The position numbers and the translations under genes were made by a program. Shown here one piece after another: positions 52,659-60,145 of a stretch of DNA of 64,000 nucleotides. Source of the DNA: Gemmatimonadota bacterium (GTDB lineage Bacteria > Gemmatimonadota > Gemmatimonadetes > Longimicrobiales > Gaopeijiaceae); contig JAQBXY010000005.1 in the NCBI GenBank assembly GCA_027623325.1, positions 114,020-178,019 of the forward strand, written 5' to 3'. The notes below the pieces were generated by a model that saw only the letters and a list, made by a program, of their open reading frames with translations, made no database searches and was not told the DNA's origin. How positions within the stretch are numbered: position 1 is the stretch's first letter; each line of letters opens with the position of its first letter.

Positions 52659-52813
52659 CTCTTCTTCTTTCCGAGCTTGAGCCACTTCAAGGGATCGGGC
52701 CCTCCGAGCTTGTCCCACGGACTCGTGGGCGTCGGGAAGGGCGGGCGCTTCGGCGGCTTCGGGTCGCACGGACCCTCGGGCACCTTGAACTTGGTCTTTT
52801 TTTGTTTCGGCAT
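52655..52813 (-). CDS. Tiny basic Pro/Lys-rich protein, 52 residues
   Basis: This short gene begins MPKQKKTKFKVPEG and ends DPLKWLKLGKKKS, with a proline-rich middle (PKPPKRPPFPTPTSPWDKL). A perfect AGGAGG lies 7 bases before the ATG, the best ribosome-binding site on this strand nearby, and the stop interlocks with the convergent gene's stop. These features argue for a real gene despite its size. One cysteine is present. The basic charge suggests RNA, DNA or ribosome binding, but no family is recognised. Confidence 0.6.
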   Translation of the reverse strand: MPKQKKTKFKVPEGPCDPKPPKRPPFPTPTSPWDKLGGPDPLKWLKLGKKKS

Positions 52814-52982
52814 GGATGTGCCTCCTGTACCGGAATCTACGTGAATGGCCCGCCGTTGGGTTCACAGAGGGGCCCTATGCCTGCGGCGGGTTGCTCCCTC
52901 GTGGGACGCTCTCGATTCACTATCTTCCGCGTGCGAATGGGGAAGGGCGGATTCTCAGGGTGGTGGCGGCAAAGGAGAGCGG

Positions 52983-53552
52983 GTGGAGGAGATCTTCGTC
53001 AATATCGAGACGTGGCTCGGGGCGTTAGGGGCGTGGGCCTACGTCGTCGCACCACTCGTCATGATGGTCGTGGCGATTCTGCCCGTTCCGGCAGAGGCGC
53101 CGGCGATGGCCAATGGCATACTCTTCGGCCCGTTAGGGGGCAGCCTGGTCACCTGGACGGGGGCGATGGCCGGTGCGTGGGTCAGCTACGAAGTCGCGCA
53201 CCGCTGGGGCCGGCCGGTGGCTCGTCGCTTCGCGAGTGAGCGTGCGGTCTCCCATATCGACCAGGCCGTCGAGAGCGCGGGCTGGTGGGGATTGATCGTG
53301 CTCCGTCTGATCCCGGTGGTCGCCTTCACTGCGCTGAATTGGGGAGCGGGACTCTGCGGCGTGCCGCGTCGCCGCTTCCTGTGGACGACGGCGCTCGGCA
53401 TTGTGCCCGGCGTGGTGTTGTTTACCTGGTCCGGCGTGGGGCTGAGCGCGTTGTGGCGTAGATCGCCGCTCCTCACGGGTGTAGTCGTAGCGTTCGTCGC
53501 CGTCGGTTCGATCGTGTGGGCGTTTCGGAGGCGCCGGAGCACCGCGAGTTAG
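52983..53552 (+). CDS. VTT-domain (SNARE-associated/DedA-like) membrane protein
   Basis: This 189-residue inner-membrane protein is of the VTT/TVP38-DedA group, linked to lipid flipping and envelope balance. It shows VVAPLVMMVVAILPVPAEAP, the re-entrant-loop region ANGILFGPLGGSLVTWTGA, the helix GAWVSYEVAHRWGRP and the motif LRLIPVVAFTALNWGAGL. The start is a GTG at 52983 behind AAAGGAGA; a longer frame from 52845 has no family character. Its stop overlaps the convergent recX stop in TTAG at 53549-53552. Confidence 0.87.
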   Translation: MEEIFVNIETWLGALGAWAYVVAPLVMMVVAILPVPAEAPAMANGILFGPLGGSLVTWTGAMAGAWVSYEVAHRWGRPVARRFASERAVSHIDQAVESAGWWGLIVLRLIPVVAFTALNWGAGLCGVPRRRFLWTTALGIVPGVVLFTWSGVGLSALWRRSPLLTGVVVAFVAVGSIVWAFRRRRSTAS

Positions 53553-54262
53553 CTTCTTTCGCGACGCTTTCCGCAGCACGCCTCGAACGCGTGTCGGATC
53601 GCAGCCCCGAGGGCTTCTCCCCGAAACCCCCGGCGAGCCAGGTAGCCGTTCAGGCGGCGTTTCGCCTTGTCACGCTCGGGAGATCGCCCGTCGGAGTTGA
53701 GCCCGTCGAGAGCCGTCGGGTTCTGGCGTGAGATCCACTTCTCGGCCACGGCACACGCCAGGTCGATGTCTGACGTCTCCTCGTCCTGGAATACTCGGTC
53801 GATCGTCTGTTTGGCGAGGTCCTCGTGCACACCCTTTGCACGGAGTTCCGACGAAAGTCGGGCCTTGCCGCGCGGACGGTGTCGGAGACGGTCGCGAATG
53901 AAGGCTGCCGCGACTGCGGCGTCGTCGATGAAGCCTCGTTCCTGGAGGCGATCGAGACACGGGTCGATACGGGTACGGACGAAACCTTTCTGCTGGAGCC
54001 GGCGCTGCAACTCCGAGCGGGTGCGCGCTCGATAGGAAATGAGGTTCAGAGCGGCGTCGCGTACCCGGAGGTCGCCGTCCGCATCGAGGAGGGCATACCT
54101 CGCAGGGGGCGAGAGTGGATCGCCCACGCCGAGGCGGCTCCGCTCCAGGGCTTCGAGCATGACCTCGAAGGGTTCGCCGCGGTCGAGATGAACCAGAACT
54201 CGAAGTCCGCGCGGGCGGAGGGGTTGAACTCGGGTGATGAGCGGGGTAGGGGTCACGCGCAA
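53549..54262 (-). CDS. recX: Regulatory protein RecX
   Basis: This 237-residue RecX protein modulates RecA filaments. It shows the three-helix repeats of the family: ALNLISYRARTRSELQRRL, then LDRLQERGFIDDAAVAAAFI and, more weakly, the C-terminal RRLNGYLARRGFRGEAL. It also has an N-terminal extension of about 70 residues, rich in prolines and basic residues. The start is TTG at 54262 or GTG at 54256; neither has a strong ribosome-binding site. It is the last gene of the imuB - DUF6504-like - recX operon, so RecA control is tied to the mutagenesis polymerase. recA itself is not in the window. Confidence 0.9.
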   Translation of the reverse strand: MRVTPTPLITRVQPLRPRGLRVLVHLDRGEPFEVMLEALERSRLGVGDPLSPPARYALLDADGDLRVRDAALNLISYRARTRSELQRRLQQKGFVRTRIDPCLDRLQERGFIDDAAVAAAFIRDRLRHRPRGKARLSSELRAKGVHEDLAKQTIDRVFQDEETSDIDLACAVAEKWISRQNPTALDGLNSDGRSPERDKAKRRLNGYLARRGFRGEALGAAIRHAFEACCGKRRERS

Positions 54263-54302
54263 TGACTATGCTGTGAATCCGGTGAAGTTCCGATCCTCCC
54301 GA

Positions 54303-54569
54303 TCACCCCTTCTGCACATACCACAAACCATTCAGCAGGTCGTGGTACAACGTGATCACTTTTCCGTCGTCGAGTACGATCACCCGATAGTCCCGTGAGA
54401 TTGCCTGGCGCCACCATTCGTCGTCGATGCGCCAGCGTTCTCGCACGACCGCCACGGGGCGAGCGGGCTTGCCGGGCATTCGTACGTGAGTCGGCTCACC
54501 GGACTCGTCCGTCCGGACCGTCACTACTTTCGGTTGGTCGAGCGGCTTGAGGTGGGGGCGATGACTCAT
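54303..54569 (-). CDS. DUF6504-like small protein in the imuB operon
   Basis: This 88-residue protein has two parts: a basic N-terminus (HLKPLDQPKVVTVRTDESG) and a compact beta-rich C-terminus (RERWRIDDEWWRQAIS, YRVIVLDDGKVITLYHD, LWYVQKG). From memory it resembles DUF6504, a family seen beside Y-family polymerase genes; I could not check this. Its ATG overlaps the imuB stop (ATGA at 54566-54569), so it is translationally coupled to ImuB and may be a mutasome accessory. Confidence 0.75.
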   Translation of the reverse strand: MSHRPHLKPLDQPKVVTVRTDESGEPTHVRMPGKPARPVAVVRERWRIDDEWWRQAISRDYRVIVLDDGKVITLYHDLLNGLWYVQKG

Positions 54570-55975
54570 GGATCGAAGCTCAAGAGTGCGTGCCGACGCT
54601 CGGGGATTCGCGACCAGGGATCGATCTCCACGACGCGATACAGCGGGGAGTGACCGAGGCGCAACTTGAGCTCTTTTACAGCATCTCGGAGTGTCGGAGG
54701 TACCTCGCCGTGGTGGAATTCGTAGCCGCCGGCTGCCCTACCGCTTTCGACCTTTCGATCGAAGAGGCCCGTCTGTACGCTCGGAGCTCCGAAGTTCGTG
54801 AAATCGAGTAGAAGTGTTTCCACGGCCTTGGGTGGAGGCGAGATCGCCATTTTAGCGCGCAACGGTGCCGTGATGCGTTCACGCTGGGAGGTGGGTTCAC
54901 GGAGGACCGTTTGAACGAACCATGATCCACCACCTTCCAGATGAGCACCCATGCGTACACCCGTCACGCTTCGTCCACGTCGAGCCGGTCGGGTGAGCGC
55001 ACGATCGGCGAGTTGATCGAGAGCTCCATGCAGGCTTTCCGTCAGCCCCACCGGATTGGGGAAGTCGAGAGAAACCTGAATGGGTTGTGGGCGGTGCCAT
55101 GGCAGCACAGGGTCGATTCGGCGCGCACATGCCCAGGCAAGCGCGCTCCTACCGGCTTCACCGAATTGTGCGACGAGTGCGGGCTCGGGAAAGCGTCGAA
55201 GTTCTCCGAGTGTGTGGATGCCGAGACGTTCGAGTCGTTGGATGATGAGTGGATCGACGGGTAAGGCTCCGACGGGACACCGTGCGAGGAACGAGGCGAG
55301 CGTGTCATCGGACACGATGACGGGCTGGCCCGAGCGAGCCGATGCAGCCGCGACCCACGCGCCGAACTTGCCGGCCGCCATACCTGCCCGTGTCGCAGCG
55401 ACGAGCGGTGCGGGGAAAAATCGGAAGAGCGAGCGGAGCGCGCGGTCGATCAATTGCGGAGGGGATCCGAAGAGTCGACCGAGGCCATCCATGCCGAGAA
55501 AGACGCGCCCGCGCCCTGCCGGCTCTACGATGGGGGTGAGTTCGGTGAGCACCTCCAGCATCGTATCGACCGCGGCGTCGTAGTGGGCGGGATCGGGCTC
55601 GAGGAGCGTCAGTGACGTACAGAGCGATACGGCTTGAGACACGAGTTGTCCCGGCCGAACGCCTGCATCGTGCGCACGTTCGGAAACCTGCCAGATCGTG
55701 CGGCGTGTGGTTTCGCCCGTGGAGAGCAGGGCAACCGACGTACTGTCGAGTTCCGGGGAGCGAACGAGCTCGAGCCGAAGCTCGAAGGTGGGAAGCCAGA
55801 GGCAGAGTGCCTGTCGGCTTCCTGTCGATACACGGGGTGCGTTCGGAAGAAACGCGGAACCGGCTCCGGGGCCGGAGGCCCAGCTGCTCAACCATTCATT
55901 GGATGTGCTTTCATCGGCCCACCCACGGCCTTGGCGGGTGGGAACACTATGTGCACTCGAATGGGGTCCGGACAT
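54566..55975 (-). CDS. imuB: ImuB-like Y-family polymerase homologue, probably non-catalytic
   Basis: This 469-residue protein is of the ImuB type, the clamp-binding hub of the ImuA/ImuB/DnaE2 mutasome. The N-terminal palm strand reads LCLWLPTFELRLELV where active Y-polymerases have an acidic DMD-type motif. The second acidic motif is replaced by LGMDGLGRLFGS, so it should not polymerise. Helix-hairpin-helix and little-finger regions follow (LERLGIHTLGELRRFPEPAL). The start is unsure: ATG 55975 is used, GTG 56050 is possible, and the first 50 residues have no family character. No imuA is adjacent. Promoter repeats upstream match those of dnaE2. Confidence 0.87.
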   Translation of the reverse strand: MSGPHSSAHSVPTRQGRGWADESTSNEWLSSWASGPGAGSAFLPNAPRVSTGSRQALCLWLPTFELRLELVRSPELDSTSVALLSTGETTRRTIWQVSERAHDAGVRPGQLVSQAVSLCTSLTLLEPDPAHYDAAVDTMLEVLTELTPIVEPAGRGRVFLGMDGLGRLFGSPPQLIDRALRSLFRFFPAPLVAATRAGMAAGKFGAWVAAASARSGQPVIVSDDTLASFLARCPVGALPVDPLIIQRLERLGIHTLGELRRFPEPALVAQFGEAGRSALAWACARRIDPVLPWHRPQPIQVSLDFPNPVGLTESLHGALDQLADRALTRPARRGRSVTGVRMGAHLEGGGSWFVQTVLREPTSQRERITAPLRAKMAISPPPKAVETLLLDFTNFGAPSVQTGLFDRKVESGRAAGGYEFHHGEVPPTLRDAVKELKLRLGHSPLYRVVEIDPWSRIPERRHALLSFDP

Positions 55976-56088
55976 GGCGCGTTGGGTCGTCCTGCGTTGG
56001 ACTATGAAGACGACGATCCCCGGCTCCGACCACACCTCAGACCCGCACACCCACCGAGTCGGAACCGGGGATCGCTACCCGAATAGAA

Positions 56089-56134
56089 ACCGAAGATTGT
56101 AACCGAAGATAAGCCGAAGATCGGAGAGGTGCAA
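56089..56134 (-). promoter_or_regulatory. imuB promoter with overlapping direct-repeat operator
   Basis: On the minus strand, TTGCAC (56134-56129), a 17-base spacer and TATCTT (56111-56106) form the promoter. Plus-strand repeats ACCGAAGAT (56089-56097), ACCGAAGAT (56102-56110) and GCCGAAGAT (56113-56121) overlap it; a partial copy, ACCCGAAT, lies at 56077-56084. The pair at 56102-56121 has the same 11-base period as the dnaE2 repeats, and the -35 box is at the same distance. A shared repressor such as LexA is the likely reader. Confidence 0.65.
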
Positions 56135-56141
56135 GCACACG

Positions 56142-56180
56142 AAAAAGCCCCGGAACCGTATCGGCTCCAGGGCTCTTTTT
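56142..56180. terminator. Bidirectional intrinsic terminator
   Basis: AGCCC (56146-56150) pairs with GGGCT (56170-56174), with further inner pairing (GGA/TCC and CCG/CGG) around a TAT loop. AAAAA precedes and CTTTTT follows, so it can work on both strands. Here it should end the minus-strand transcript of the helix-hairpin-helix gene and insulate the imuB promoter 8 bases further on. Confidence 0.75.
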
Positions 56181-56225
56181 GAACGTTGGGTGGGTCAGGA
56201 CACCCGCACGGCGAGGTGTCCCGCG

Positions 56226-56861
56226 TCAGCGGATCTCGACGTACCGTTCCATCCGCGCGACCTCACTTGCGTCCACGTACTTGCCCATTTCGCGACGGAA
56301 CTGGGGTAGCGCGGCGTAGGGCCGGTATTCCTTGAACTCGCGAAGCATCCGGCTGCCGATGCCCGGAATGCTCAGGATGGCTTCGTCGGAAGCCGTGTTC
56401 AGGTCGATGCGCACGTACACGTACTGCTCCAGCCTCGCCAACTCCGTGTCGTCCACGTACTTGTCGATCTCCCGATGGAATACGGCAAGCGCAGCGAACG
56501 GACGGTACTCCTGGAATTCATGCAGCATGCGGTCACCGACACCCGGAATCAGCAAAATCTCCTCGTCGGTCACATCGTTGAGGTCGATGGGGAGCCACAG
56601 GCCGCGGTAGATCGTGTCGAAGGCGTCTTCCTGCGCGTGGCGCGAAACGACGGCGTGCACGGCGGCCATACGGAAGAAGGGCCGACCTTCGATGAGCGCC
56701 GTCACTGCGGCGGCGGGGAGTCCGGGAACGGTCCGGAGTTCGGCTTCGGATGCGAGATTCGGGTTCACCAGGCCGAGATTCGCTCCGACCTGGGCGCTGG
56801 CCGATGCGCCGAGGACGAGCACCAGCACCGTGGCGAACACACCCGCGCGTATCTTTTCCAT
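56226..56861 (-). CDS. Exported protein with three ComEA-like helix-hairpin-helix repeats
   Basis: This 211-residue protein has a signal peptide (VFATVLVLVLGASASAQ) and then three tandem units of about 60 residues. Units two and three are close copies: ILLIPGVGDRMLHEFQEYRP and ILSIPGIGSRMLREFKEYRP, each followed by a KYVDxxExARxExYV segment; unit one (LRTVPGLPAAAVTALIEGRP) is diverged. The repeated I-PG-G hairpin is the ComEA-type DNA-binding HhH. A periplasmic DNA-binding or structural role is inferred. The start at 56861 is preceded by GAGGGG, inside the end of the gene before it. Confidence 0.82.
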   Translation of the reverse strand: MEKIRAGVFATVLVLVLGASASAQVGANLGLVNPNLASEAELRTVPGLPAAAVTALIEGRPFFRMAAVHAVVSRHAQEDAFDTIYRGLWLPIDLNDVTDEEILLIPGVGDRMLHEFQEYRPFAALAVFHREIDKYVDDTELARLEQYVYVRIDLNTASDEAILSIPGIGSRMLREFKEYRPYAALPQFRREMGKYVDASEVARMERYVEIR

Positions 56862-56872
56862 TCTATATCCCC

Positions 56873-57334
56873 TCATGTGTGTGATTCAGACGTACCCGCA
56901 CGGGTCGTGCTCAGTTCAGGGTGTCGGAAGCAGACGAGTAGCCCCAACAGTCCAAGATAGGCCATCGCTCCGGGAGCGAGGGCCGGGATCGCTCCGGTCA
57001 TCGTCTCTATGACCAGCTCGAGTCCGGCCATGGACGGCCGCATTTCCAACTCGAAATCTACGTTCGACTTCACGTGCAGATAAAGCCCCCATGCGGCCGC
57101 GGGCATATACAGCACCATCAGCGCCCGGAATCCCAAGACGAGCGCGCGGGTCGGGCGAACCGCCACCGCCACGCCCGCAATGAAGCCCAGACCAAGAAGC
57201 ACCAGGGGCGTCCACTGCAGACGAGATTCGGTGTGTCCGAGCAGAGCGAGTTCAGTCGTCGTGCCGGCCAGGCCAAAGAGGAGCAGATACAGTGCGAGAC
57301 GACGCCACGTCTCCTTGTGTGAACGGTCGGTCAT
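56873..57334 (-). CDS. Membrane protein of unknown function
   Basis: This 153-residue protein has four hydrophobic segments (LALYLLLFGLAGTTTELALL, PLVLLGLGFIAGVAVAV, ALMVLYMPAAAWGLYLHV, LAPGAMAYLGLLGLLVCF). No family is recognised with confidence. Its stop is 12 bases before the helix-hairpin-helix gene start, so the two are coupled. It begins 35 bases after the truncated gabT, so it may be carried on the old gab transcript. Confidence 0.68.
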   Translation of the reverse strand: MTDRSHKETWRRLALYLLLFGLAGTTTELALLGHTESRLQWTPLVLLGLGFIAGVAVAVRPTRALVLGFRALMVLYMPAAAWGLYLHVKSNVDFELEMRPSMAGLELVIETMTGAIPALAPGAMAYLGLLGLLVCFRHPELSTTRAGTSESHT

Positions 57335-57368
57335 CGGATAGGTGCCGCAGAGACGGAGCGGAGTCTAC

Positions 57369-57782
57369 TCATCGGCGGTAGATGATCGCCGGGCGGCGCG
57401 TGTGAGCGCGGGCGATCTTGACTGCGTTCTCGATCGCCTCGGCGCCACTGTTGAAGAAGGCGGTCTTGTTGGGGCCAGACATGGGAACGAGTTCGTTGAG
57501 TCGTTCCGCCAGGGCCAAATAAGGCTCGTACATGACGACGTGCCAGCACGAGTGAATCAACTGATCCGCTTGCTTCTTCACCGCGGCCACGACCTCGGGA
57601 TGGTTGTGCCCCACGTTCACGACTCCGATCCCTCCGCAGAAGTCGAGGTACTCGCGACCCTCCACGTCCCAGACACGGGCTCCCGCCGCCCGCTGTGCGA
57701 AGAGGGGTGCGACGTTGAACGGCCCGCGCGGCACCGCGCGTTCCCGTCGAGCCAAGAGATCGTCCTGCACTGAGTCCTTCAT
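57369..57782 (-). pseudogene. Truncated 4-aminobutyrate aminotransferase-like gene (gabT remnant)
   Basis: This 137-residue open frame matches only the N-terminal third of a class III PLP aminotransferase of the GabT type: LLARRERAVPRGPFNVAPL, VWDVEGREYLDFCGGIGV, VNVGHNHPEVVAAVKKQ and TAFFNSGAEAIENAVKIAR. After RRPAII the family sequence stops and YRR-stop follows. The PLP-lysine and the rest of the fold, normally about 420 residues in all, are absent, and the next gene starts 35 bases later. A deletion is the simplest cause. It can hardly be active. It lies beside gabD, so a GABA shunt once existed here. Confidence 0.8.
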
Positions 57783-57846
57783 GAAGCACACACCTCGTGT
57801 CCCCTTCGAAAAGGGCTGAATAGGGCTGCGCGAGTGGTCGGGCGTG

Positions 57847-59229
57847 TTAGCGCACCCAGACCGTCTTGGTATTTGTGAACTCCAGGATGCCGAGCGGTGA
57901 CAGCTCCCTCCCGAATCCGCTGTCCTTGATGCCTCCGAAGGGGAGACGCGGGTCCGACTTCACGATCCCATTGACGAAGCAGTTGCCCGCCTCGATCGCA
58001 TCCGCTGCGATTCGTTCGCCTCGCTCGACATCGGCCGTAAAGATCGAGGCGCCCAAACCGAAGTCGGTGTCGTTGGCCACCCGAATCGCTTCGGCCTCGT
58101 CGGCGACCGGGAGTACGCTTGCGACGGGGCCGAAGAGCTCCTCCGAATAGGCCGGCATTCCGGCCGCGACATCCGCAAGGATCGTCGGTGGATACCAGGC
58201 CCCGGGACGCTGGGGTACGGCACCACCGAGGACCAGCCGCGCGCCCGCCTCTACGGAGCGAGCCACCTGACTGTGGAGTTCGTCCCGAAGATCCAATCGC
58301 GCCATCGGACCCAAGTCACTCGTCGGGTCCATGGGATCGCCCATACGAATCGCAGTGACGCTCTCCAACAACTTCTGCTCGAAGTCGGCACGAACCGACT
58401 CGACCACGACGAAGCGTTTCGTCGCGATGCAACTCTGACCCGCGTTGCGCATGCGGCCCTGCACGCAGCTCGAGACCGCGAGGTCCAGATCGGCGTCCGC
58501 GAGTACTAGGGCCGGATCGGATCCTCCCAGTTCGAGGACACACGGCTTGAGCGCGTGACCGGCCCGTGCCGCGACGGCCCGTCCTGCCCGGACGCTGCCG
58601 GTGAGGCTGACGGCGCGGACATGCCGATGGTCGATGAGTGCACCCGTCGTTTCCAGGTCCACGAACAGGTTGCGGAAGATGCCATCCGGGAAGCCCGCGT
58701 CGCGGAACAGCTCATCGAGCGCGTCCGCGCAGCCGGGCACGTTGGGCGCGTGCTTCAGTAGAGCCGCGTTGCCTGCGACGATCGCAGGAACCGCAAAACG
58801 CATCGCCTGCCAAAAGGGGAAGTTCCAGGGCATGATGCCGAGGACGAGACCCAGCGGCCGATACGTCCAGTAGCTGATCGTGGCGTCCGTGTCCGCTTGG
58901 ACTGCCGCGAGGAAGGCCTCCGCATGCTCGGCATAGTAGTCGCACACCCAAGCGCACTTCTCGACCTCCCCGATGGCCTGGGTGAGCGGTTTGCCCATTT
59001 CCCGGGTCATGAGCAGGCCGTATCGGTCCTTGCGCTCGTGCAGCAGCGAGGCCAAAGCCGGAAAGAAGGACGCTCGTTCGGCAACGGTCCGACGCCCCCA
59101 ATCCACTTGCGAGCGGTGGCTGTTCTCCACGCTGCTCCAAACCACTTCAGGGGCAGGGGACGGATAGCTGGCGAGGATCTCGCCGGAGGCGGGATCAACC
59201 GCCTGGAAGGACTGAGGGGAGGTGGTCAT
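57847..59229 (-). CDS. gabD: NAD(P)-dependent succinate-semialdehyde dehydrogenase-type aldehyde dehydrogenase
   Basis: This 460-residue aldehyde dehydrogenase has N136 in MPWNFPFW, E233 in LELGGSDPALVL and C267 in NAGQSCIATKRF. The compact N-terminus and FPFWQAMRFAVPAIVAGNAALLK are typical of the Sad/YneI-like branch of succinate-semialdehyde dehydrogenases. It would feed succinate into the TCA cycle. The gabT-like gene after it is truncated, so semialdehyde must come from another route or organism. The symbol rests on family resemblance and context. Confidence 0.85.
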   Translation of the reverse strand: MTTSPQSFQAVDPASGEILASYPSPAPEVVWSSVENSHRSQVDWGRRTVAERASFFPALASLLHERKDRYGLLMTREMGKPLTQAIGEVEKCAWVCDYYAEHAEAFLAAVQADTDATISYWTYRPLGLVLGIMPWNFPFWQAMRFAVPAIVAGNAALLKHAPNVPGCADALDELFRDAGFPDGIFRNLFVDLETTGALIDHRHVRAVSLTGSVRAGRAVAARAGHALKPCVLELGGSDPALVLADADLDLAVSSCVQGRMRNAGQSCIATKRFVVVESVRADFEQKLLESVTAIRMGDPMDPTSDLGPMARLDLRDELHSQVARSVEAGARLVLGGAVPQRPGAWYPPTILADVAAGMPAYSEELFGPVASVLPVADEAEAIRVANDTDFGLGASIFTADVERGERIAADAIEAGNCFVNGIVKSDPRLPFGGIKDSGFGRELSPLGILEFTNTKTVWVR

Positions 59230-59271
59230 TTATGCTTGGCGGGGAGAAGAATATCTAGAGCCGAGCGCAAT

Positions 59272-59952
59272 TCAATTGGCCTCGATCACGCCCCCGCTCG
59301 CTGGCGCCGTCCCGGTGGAACCACGCATCCGCGGGGTCATCTCCGGCGCCAAGACACCGAGCGACATGATCATCTTGATCCCCTCTTCGACGGTGTAGTC
59401 CGTCTTGACGAGGTCGCCGCTGGGCACGAACTGGAGAAAGCCGGTCGTGGGGTTCGGCGTGGTCGGAACGAACACCGTGTTCCACGACGAACCGTCCGGC
59501 CGCACGATGGTCGATGTGACGAATCCGACGGCCTGAAGACCCTTGTGTGGAAACTCCACGAACACGACCGACTTGAACGCCTGTGAAGCACGACCCTGGA
59601 AGGCCGACACGACTTGTTTGGAGACGGAGTAGATCACCTTCACGAACGGGAGCCTGAGGACCAGTCGCTCCCCGAGGTCGAGCACGCGACGGCCGACCAC
59701 GTTCATCGCCAGTTCACCGAGCAGATACACGCCAACGATGACCACGATGAGGGAGAGTCCGAGCCGCCACATGAGGGGCCAGTCCTCGAGGGCCGGGTCG
59801 ACGAAGGGGAGAACGATCCCCGCGACCGCAGCTACGAGGAACCGGAGGACCAGGGCTGTGACGAAGAGCGGGATGAGGGCGAGTATTCCGGTGGCCATCC
59901 GAGTCCGAATCCTGACCATTCTTCTACGTCCGTTCTCCTGCACCGCTGACAT
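59272..59952 (-). CDS. DUF502 family membrane protein
   Basis: This 226-residue protein matches the DUF502 family. It has two membrane helices (TGILALIPLFVTALVLRFLV and LGLSLIVVIVGVYLLGELA), then the conserved LRLPFVKVIYSVSKQVVSAF, FKSVVFVEFPHKG and VFVPTTPNPTTGFLQFVP. The function is unknown; the family is widespread in bacteria and plants. Its ATG (59952) faces the isocitrate dehydrogenase gene across a 193-base divergent gap. A C-terminal Gly/Thr/Pro-rich tail of 20 residues ends it. Confidence 0.9.
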   Translation of the reverse strand: MSAVQENGRRRMVRIRTRMATGILALIPLFVTALVLRFLVAAVAGIVLPFVDPALEDWPLMWRLGLSLIVVIVGVYLLGELAMNVVGRRVLDLGERLVLRLPFVKVIYSVSKQVVSAFQGRASQAFKSVVFVEFPHKGLQAVGFVTSTIVRPDGSSWNTVFVPTTPNPTTGFLQFVPSGDLVKTDYTVEEGIKMIMSLGVLAPEMTPRMRGSTGTAPASGGVIEAN

Positions 59953-60067
59953 GATCTTCCTCCTCGGGGGAACAGAAACGCACGCCTGGACGCACGTAGG
60001 ATGGATCGAAACATAACGCCGCCGGCCGCTCTCCCATCGCCTTGCACACGGCCACGCGTCCGCCGCC

Positions 60068-60097
60068 TTCGACGCAGCCGGTTTCAGTCTTTATACT
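60068..60097 (+). promoter_or_regulatory. Candidate promoter of the isocitrate dehydrogenase gene
   Basis: TATACT at 60092-60097 matches five of six -10 bases. The -35 at 18-base spacing (TTCGAC, 60068-60073) is poor. It would start transcription about 40 bases before the ATG at 60146. Confidence 0.35.
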
Positions 60098-60145
60098 GTC
60101 GCGCTCGCGCTTCCTTCTACCTACTCCGGCGATCCTGACATCCCC

